From NCBI GenBank assembly GCA_015832175.1, contig WJXW01000009.1, forward strand, positions 620,001 through 684,000: a stretch of DNA of 64,000 nt. The letters run 5' to 3'. Source of the stretch: Paraphaeosphaeria minitans. Lineage: Eukaryota; Ascomycota; Dothideomycetes; Pleosporales; Didymosphaeriaceae. The translations under genes and the position numbers were made by a program. This document shows positions 58,076-64,000 of the stretch, piece by piece (the first letter of the stretch is position 1; every line of letters starts with the position of its first letter). The notes beneath the pieces were generated by a model. The model saw nothing but the letters and a program-made list of their open reading frames with translations, was not told the origin of the DNA and searched no databases.

Positions 58076-58359
58076 TTAAATTATACAACTAGATCGCATT
58101 AGTATATTGCTAGTTTAATTATGTGACGTGTTTTTTAGGGTTGTGAATGTGCTTACTATCTCCTTTTTTTTCTATAGAATAGCTTAGACTAGATCGTGCA
58201 ACTCTTTATAGATATACGCGCTTTATTTCTGCTTATTGTATAATCTAAAATTTAATCTCTAGTAAAGGTAATAATACAGAGCCTTCGTATCTAGCTTATA
58301 GGGCGCTCTGTGTTTAGATCTTACTAGTTTGCAGTTAATTAGAATTAACTACTAATTAG

Positions 58360-58671
58360 TGTAGGTTTAGCTTAATCTACGATTAAGCATTTAAGGGTTA
58401 ATAGTATACTATTGTGTAAAGGGTGAGAAGTAGGTTTAATTACTTACGTCTTATCTATTATATAAAGGGGCACTAAGGACCTTATAAAGTCTCTGCCTCT
58501 TAGCGCTAACCTAAGCAGTGGGTCCTTGTGCGGGTCCTTATAGGTAGGCAGGGCCTTATAAAGTCTCTGCCTCTTAGCGCTAACCTAAGTAGTGGGTCCT
58601 TATGCGGGTCCCCACAGGTAGGCAGGCCCCTATTTCACTTAGTGCTATTTGTACGATAAACTGTACGGACA
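58360..58671 (-). repeat. C3 5' LTR (312-bp form)
   Basis: Outer end CGATAAACTGTACGGACA, less mutated than the left copy's inner end. Confidence 0.92.
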
Positions 58672-59551
58672 ATATTACAGAATCCTAAAAATAATTAATA
58701 GCGACAGAGATAAGCTCTTTATGTTAAACTACTAGACAACGCTTATAGCCCTACTTAGAATAAAATAAAAGCTATTAATGGCTTACTATTTATAAATAAA
58801 TAAATAGGTAGAACGTACGAACTAAACTATAGAAACGTACCTACGTATTTACTGCAATAGTTAGAAAAATAACTAGGTTTTATTACTACCTATAGCATAG
58901 TTAGCCTATAATAATAAAGTATTAGTAGTATTAGAATATACAGTATTCTATATAAATTATAGAAAACACTTATATCTCTTTAATTAACAATTTCCTATAA
59001 TAATTAAAACAAAAGAAGCCATTAATATAGTAGAAAATATAAAACAAATACACTAATAACTCTAAGAAAACTTTAAAAAAGCTTAATAGTAATTAATTTC
59101 TTACTAAAATTAAAACCGTAAAACAGTACCTTACCTAAAGAAGGGGGATAAAGTATATTTACTTATAAAGAACCTTTAAACTTAGAAAAGGAAACACAAG
59201 AAACTAAATTACATTAAAGTTAGACTATTTTATATTTCTAAGCAAATATTACTAGTAAACTAAGTTAGAAATACTACTAGATGTAAAGATACACCTAGTA
59301 TTCTACGCATTACTACTAGAACTAGTAGACTCTAATACACTAGTTAGAACTACCTTCTACTACAGAACTAAGGAAGAAAATAAATTTAAAGTTAAAAGAA
59401 TTCTAGGATATAATTAGTATAATAACACATATTTTATTAAGTAGAAAGGTTACTTACATAGCAAAAACGCCTAGGAACTAAAGAGTAATCTAGGAAACTA
59501 TTAGTAAAAGATTAAAGAATTCTTTTAGAAATATAAATATACCTAGGAGAA

Positions 59552-60022
59552 TTATAGTACTAACGCTATAGTATCTACTATATTAAGAGTTAACTACATC
59601 GCTGTAAAGTAACTAATAGTCGCTACTGTAGTAGGATAATTAATAGTATTCACACTTATATCCTTATAATCTGCAGCTATTTCTGTACCTAGATATAATG
59701 TCTTCTTATAAGCACGCTCTTTAGCCTAAGCTAGTATTTTCTTATTTTATAATAACTATACTATTAGGAGGGACAACACCTTCTTATTTTTCTTAACCTT
59801 CTTCTTATACTTTTTACGAGTTTTATCTAACAACAACTAGCTTATATTTATACATAGATAACCTAAGCAAATATATTTAGAACACTTTAAACCTAAATCT
59901 GGTATAATATAGTAAATAAAACCTTTAAAACTATAGTTAATATAAGGGTTCTCTATAATAATATTAGCTTCTTAGATCTTGCAATACAATTAATATTTTT
60001 AAGCAGTAGAGTCGCTAGGTAT
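59552..60022 (-). pseudogene. A2b antisense ORF
   Basis: 471 bp on the minus strand, same length as 7013-7483, with the start codon changed to ATA (60020-60022). Cys-rich cluster at about 59852-59935, then the Lys/Glu-rich tail. Confirms that this ORF belongs to the A2 subtype. Confidence 0.65.
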
Positions 60023-60132
60023 AATACTAATAGACCTACTTATAGTAAGTAGGGTTAGTAGAATAGCTTATATAACAAGGGCTAAGATCTAAGTATATAA
60101 TTTAGAATAAATCTATAAAAGAGAGGGGATAA

Positions 60133-60562
60133 TATTAGGATCTAAAATCTATATAATAGGAAGAAGCTAGTTTTATACCTAGTAGGCGCGTAGTAGGGAT
60201 TAAGTAGGGATTTAATAATAGCTACGCCTTAAATAAAGAAGTTATGTAACTACTTTTTACAGAGCGCTTAATTACTCTGTATAGAGTATAATATATATAA
60301 CTACTCTCTATAGAGCGCTCTCTATAGAGCGCTCCCTACAGAGTGGCCTTTACTTAGTATATAGGAACGTAAGGATAGGCTCTCTATACTTATATTTAAT
60401 CTGTTTATTAATCTATTGTTTAGATTCTAGTAGACTAAATTGTTAACTTATTACACTTTATAAGATACTATTATATAAATAAAACTTTCTACCTTTTGTA
60501 AGTACTCCTGCCTAAGAAGTAACCTTAACCCTTTAGGACTAGCTACCCTCTTGGATTTAACA
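60133..60562 (+). repeat. A2b 3' LTR
   Basis: 430 bp, TATTAGGATC (RIP form of TGTTAGGATC) to TTGGATTTAACA. Purine tract AGAGAGGGGATAA just before it. Palindromic GCTCTCTATAGAGC-type units at about 60295-60345. Confidence 0.93.
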
Positions 60563-60964
60563 GAACTCTACTATAAAAGTAGGTAGTGTTCTAGTTATAG
60601 GCTTCTAGGGGTTAGTGCTATATGTTTTAGAATTATAGATATATAAATTGCTATTAATCTAGCCTTACTCTATATATTTAATCTAGAGGCGTAGAGCCTA
60701 CCTTAGGCCTAGGTTATTAGTAAAGGGGGTAGAATTATACTAGCAGGTAGCCTTAGTGTAATAGTAGGCGCTATAGAAGCAGCCTTAGAATAGTTAATAA
60801 CTATATAAATATTAATAATAGTCTAGAATATAAGGCTATAGACTTACTTTACGCGCCTAAGCTGCCTTAGGCGCCTAATATATTTAATATATATAAGGCC
60901 TATAGTAAGATTAGCTAGCTTTTTGTCTAAACTATTTCCTTAAAGGATTGCGCTCTTAGTAATA
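60563..60964 (+). repeat. LTR of element E (copy 2, right 402 bp)
   Basis: Matches 38967-39368 end to end; the left 110 bp were displaced by A2b. Ends CTTAGTAATA (RIP form of TAACA). Its right flank is TTATT followed by lightly mutated DNA, so this is either a solo LTR or the 3' LTR of a lost E element. Confidence 0.65.
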
Positions 60965-61250
60965 TTATTAGAACCCTGGGTACCTGGCTGGGCTCTGGGA
61001 TAGTAAGGGCCAGCCAGATGCAGGTGGAGATCACCTAATCTAAGGCTATATAGTTCTATCGCTAATAGAGTAATCCGGCAGCGATTCGTCTATCCTCTAT
61101 CCTCTATTCTCTATCCTCTATCCTCTATCCTCTATCCTCTATCCTATATCCTACCATACAATCCACTATTATTTCACATCTAAAGCTAAAGCTACATTGC
61201 TTATACCTAACTCCTAATATTTAAATTACTTACTATATATACGAGCAGTT
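60965..61250. other. Island with little RIP, no element recognised
   Basis: The first 70 bp keep a high density of CA and TG (for example CCTGGCTGGGCTCTGGG and CCAGCCAGATGCAGG), in contrast to everything on the left. No coding frame, RNA gene or LTR is visible. It may be single-copy host DNA into which E inserted. Right limit uncertain, since F gag begins somewhere after 61250. Confidence 0.55.
61090..61152 (+). repeat. 7-bp minisatellite (CTATCCT)9
   Basis: Nine consecutive 7-bp units, seven perfect; unit 3 is CTATTCT and unit 9 ATATCCT. Not a telomere repeat. Such arrays are unstable, but nothing here indicates a function. Confidence 0.95.
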
Positions 61251-62460
61251 TAGTTTTAAAAGGCTTCTACTTATAATAACTAGGCTATAATAGTAGAAAC
61301 CTTATAGTCTACGCGCTCTTATACCTAATACTAGGACGCTTAGGAGCCTATAGGAGGGGAATTCTTATATTTAAGCCTATCTTCTATACTAAGTGAGCTA
61401 GAGGAGTAGCGTGCTCTTCTTTCTACATATTAAGGTTAGTCTGCGCCTAGACGCGCTAGAGAGGGCTAAGTTAGGATACCTCTAGACGTTAAAGATAATT
61501 TTTCTAGCACTATTTTTAAATAGCTTAAGAAAGCTAAATAATAGCTTAAAGAGAGAAGGAATGTAGCTAAACTTAATAAAATTAACTAAATAAGATAATA
61601 ATAGGAGGTAGGAGACACTTAAGCCCTATATAAGCCTATAAAAGATCTTACTAAGACGCGGGATCCCTTTAAGGTATCTTTATTATAACCTTTACAAAAG
61701 CAGCCGCATAAATATACCTAAAGGGACTAATAGGAGTTTAATTGTTAGAGAGATAACTATAAGCTCTATTTCTAGTCCTTAAAGAACTACTTTACAGATA
61801 AAGACTTTAAAGTTACCTACGCCCTCTAGTATATATTAGATGTCTACTATATAGTATAGAGAACTAAAGTTTAAGCCTAGTTATTAACAGACCCTAACTA
61901 GTTACCTACTTAGGCTAACCTAAGGGACAAGATACTAGAAGCTTTAGGATCTCCTAAAGAAAAGCGCTAGTTAGTGTATAATTAGCTTAAGAAATGCTAA
62001 TAGAGACTAAATTAGAGCCTATTAGAGCTGTTAGATTATCTACGAAGTTACTAGGAGAAGCTAGGAATAATAAACCTTAAATAATAAAAGCTAGAATACG
62101 TAGAATTACTCCTACTTTCTCTATAATAGTAGCTGTAAGCAATCCCCTTAGGGCTCTAAGTTATAGTTACAGATATTAAACTTTAGGCTTTAATTATTTA
62201 TTAGATAGATAAGCTAAATTAAGGATCCTTAGCTCCTAACCTACACTTAAAAGGTGTAGAACATTAACGCCTAAAATAACTAGATTCTAGGGGGGATAAA
62301 AAACCCTAAAAGGTAGTTAAGAGACTAAGAAAGTAGGGTAATAGTACTAAGAGTCCTAAGTTAGCGCTATTTAGCACTAGACTACTAGTAACTAACACTT
62401 CTTACTAGCATTGCAAAAGGCTAGGCTACTTAAAACCTAATTACTCTACTCTAGATAAGC
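61251..62460 (+). pseudogene. Ty3/Gypsy element F: gag
   Basis: A plus frame with TAA/TAG read through gives a gag with FKVTYALQYILDVYYIVQRTK, then LRDKILEALGSPKEKRQ and NQSLLELLDYLRS-type segments (about 61790-62060). The CCHC knuckle is at 62403-62444, with the second Cys (TGC) intact and the first and last Cys and the His as Tyr. No LTR is seen upstream, so the 5' end is not located; the first 200 bp have no clear domain. Confidence 0.75.
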
Positions 62461-62689
62461 CAGCTATACCTAGAACCTAAGATACCTAGTCTATACGTAA
62501 TAGGGAATAGGGTGCAGGAAAAAGTAGGGAATAAAAAGAGTAGTAGCTGCCCTTACTGCCTATATATTAATAGTTACAAGACACCTTAACAAAGTCCTAG
62601 AAGTAAAATAGTTAGGATCTCCTTTTAACTAGCTCTATGCCTAGCTAAGGGGAATGCTTATTCTCTTAGCTAGAGTTAAAAAGGATACT

Positions 62690-64000
62690 ATTAACACCTT
62701 AGTAGATTCCGCTTTAGCGTTAAACCTCCTTTTACTATAAAAGGCAAAAGAGTAGAGGGTTAATATTAAACTATTAATAGGGTTGCCTGCCTAGGTAGTA
62801 AATAGGTCTAATATTAAGGTTTATAGCACAACAGTGCTATTAATAGAACTTAAGGACTTACATAGGCAAAAGTAATAATAGAAGGTACCTTATATAGTCA
62901 CTAACTTTATAGGTTATAATATCCTCCTAAGTTTACCTTAGTTTAATTAAGTAAACCTAAAGGTAAACGTTGTGACCTAACGTGTGCTATTTTAGAAACG
63001 CAACACTAAGGAAGTACTAGTCTACTAAAAAATCGCGGTAGAAGACACTAAGCAGTTTAATTATACTATATAAGACCCTTATATCTCTATGTACGCGTGC
63101 ATAGTATCTAATATAGACGTACTAGCACTATTTAGCGTAGATAGGAACAGAATAGTAGAGATACTATCCTATTACTCTAATCTCGCTAATGTAGCCTTAA
63201 ATAAGGACTATAAAGACCTCGTCGCTTATACTAATCACAATTTGTGGATTAATTTAGTAGAAGGTGGCGTACTTCTATATTACCCTATATATAACCTCTC
63301 TATAGTTAAGTTAGAGATATTAAGGAAGTACATTAAAGAGTATTTAGCTAGAAGGTAGATTTACTATTTAAAATCCCTAGCTAGTGCCCCTATACTCTTT
63401 GTAAAAAAGAAAGATAGCACCTTACGCCTATATATAGATTATTAAGGTCTTAATAAGATTATAATTAAAAATCGTAAAGCTCTCCTACTAATTACTAAAT
63501 CTCTAGACTAACTAAAATAAGCTAAAATATTTACAAAGCTTAACTTAAAAGAAGCATACTATTAAGTTTGTATTATAGAAGGAGATAAGTAGAAAACCGC
63601 TTTCTATATAAAATATAGCTATTTTAACTATACTGTAATGCCCTTTAGCCTTACTAACGCACTAGCCTAGTTCTAGGGCCTAATTACCTAGATACTAACT
63701 GGCCTAATTAATGTCACCTATATTATATACCTAGATAACATATTAATCTTCTCTAATACACTAAAGGAACATAAGGCCTATGTAAGAGAGATTCTAAAGA
63801 GGCTGCGCTAAGCAAAGCTCTTTATCAACCTAAAGAAGTGTAAATAGCACACTACTACTATAGAGTACCTTAGATTTGTTGTTTCTCTAGAAGGGCTTAC
63901 GATTAACCTAGATTAGGTTAATGCAATATAATTATAGCTAAAACTAACCTATATACGTAATATACGCGTACTTTATTAGCTTTATAAACTATTATAGATA
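62690..64000 (+). pseudogene. Ty3/Gypsy element F: protease and RT, cut by the window edge
   Basis: Protease V-D-S-A at 62702-62713. A linker follows that contains the longest open run in the window (63089-63358, 89 codons, no family-specific motif). RT includes IDY and GLNKI at about 63435-63455, MPFSLTNALAQFQ near 63640 and the palm motif Y-L-D-N at 63728-63739, with the second Asp lost. Continues beyond 64000; RNase H and integrase are not in the window. F is distinct from A and B by sequence. Confidence 0.85.

Larger units (their letters stand above)
55686..58671 (-). mobile_element. Gag-only Copia derivative C3 (non-autonomous)
   Basis: 2986 bp, 312-bp LTRs (55686-55997, 58360-58671), duplication ATATC/ATATT (55681-55685, 58672-58676). 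Leader with one tandem-repeat unit, gag (about 56355-58075, minus), then the same deletion junction as C2. Located in A2b integrase. An independent insertion of the C2-type lineage. Confidence 0.92.
52641..59550 (+). pseudogene. A2b pol in four pieces
   Basis: Pieces: 52641-53554 (protease and start of RT; PR motif near 52755), 53793-54046 (RT), 54359-55685 (RT end, RNase H, integrase zinc region and first core part), 58672-59550 (integrase end and chromodomain, about 59385-59480). The second solo LTR falls exactly in the RT catalytic motif, leaving TATAG on both sides of it. Otherwise like A1c pol with RIP stops. Confidence 0.82.
52382..60562 (+). mobile_element. Gypsy chromovirus A2b, 5'-truncated, with three C insertions
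   Basis: Starts within gag (the 5' part was lost where B2 inserted and was truncated) and runs through pol and the antisense ORF to the 3' LTR. Pol is split by a C solo LTR (53555-53792), a second solo LTR (54047-54358) and C3 (55686-58671). The right flank GAACT (60563-60567) lies inside an E LTR, exactly where E1 has GAACT at 38967-38971. Confidence 0.9.

Noticed and set aside
61090..61152. Possible telomere repeat
   Set aside because: The unit CTATCCT is not the TTAGGG type of filamentous fungi, and the array is internal.

Overview
The window is a gene-free, AT-rich block made almost entirely of nested LTR retrotransposons. Repeat-induced point mutation (RIP) has damaged them: CA and TG are replaced by TA almost everywhere, in-frame stops are nearly all TAA or TAG, and zinc-knuckle Cys/His codons read as Tyr. 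With the Copia and chromodomain-Gypsy families present, this points to a filamentous ascomycete (Pezizomycotina). I see no intact host gene, tRNA, rRNA or CRISPR array. No element encodes an intact polyprotein.

Family labels here are local. A is a chromodomain Ty3/Gypsy element with two subtypes (A1, A2). B is a second chromodomain Gypsy element. C and D are Ty1/Copia. E is an unclassified LTR element. F and I are further Gypsy gag or gag-pol pieces. G is a solo LTR-like repeat of about 190 bp. H is a Copia fragment at the left edge.

Layout. 1-844 is H (minus), 845-1036 is G, 1037-2281 is an I gag. 2282-17291 is A1a (minus), split by B1 (plus, 2665-15855), which is itself split by A2a (minus, 6472-13134). 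17292-24485 is a full-length C1 (plus) with unlike flanks. 24486-38843 is A1b (plus), whose 3' LTR is split by D (minus, 28242-38735), which holds a gag-only C derivative C2 (minus, 30608-33768). 38844-40208 is E1, 40209-40398 is G2. 40399-52381 is B2 (minus), split by the complete A1c (plus, 42298-48881). 52382-60562 is A2b (plus, 5'-truncated), with two C solo LTRs and a second gag-only C (C3) inside. 60563-60964 is an E LTR, 60965-about 61250 is an island with little RIP and a 7-bp minisatellite, and F (plus) runs to the right edge. Most insertion boundaries are supported by TG...CA ends and matching 5-bp target duplications.

Most notable: both A subtypes carry a different antisense ORF between pol and the 3' LTR. 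In A1 it has a six-cysteine cluster with Zn(II)2Cys6-like spacing followed by a Lys/Glu/Leu-rich, probably coiled-coil tail; in A2 it has a related five-cysteine cluster and a similar tail. The antisense ORF and the U3 part of the LTR differ together between A1 and A2, while gag-pol, TATA region, R and U5 are shared. This looks like exchange of a 3' cassette. Other points are a gag-only Copia lineage with a shared deletion and an enlarged LTR, a RIP gradient that fades toward the outer ends of each element, and RIP loss of the catalytic Asp pair in every reverse transcriptase seen.
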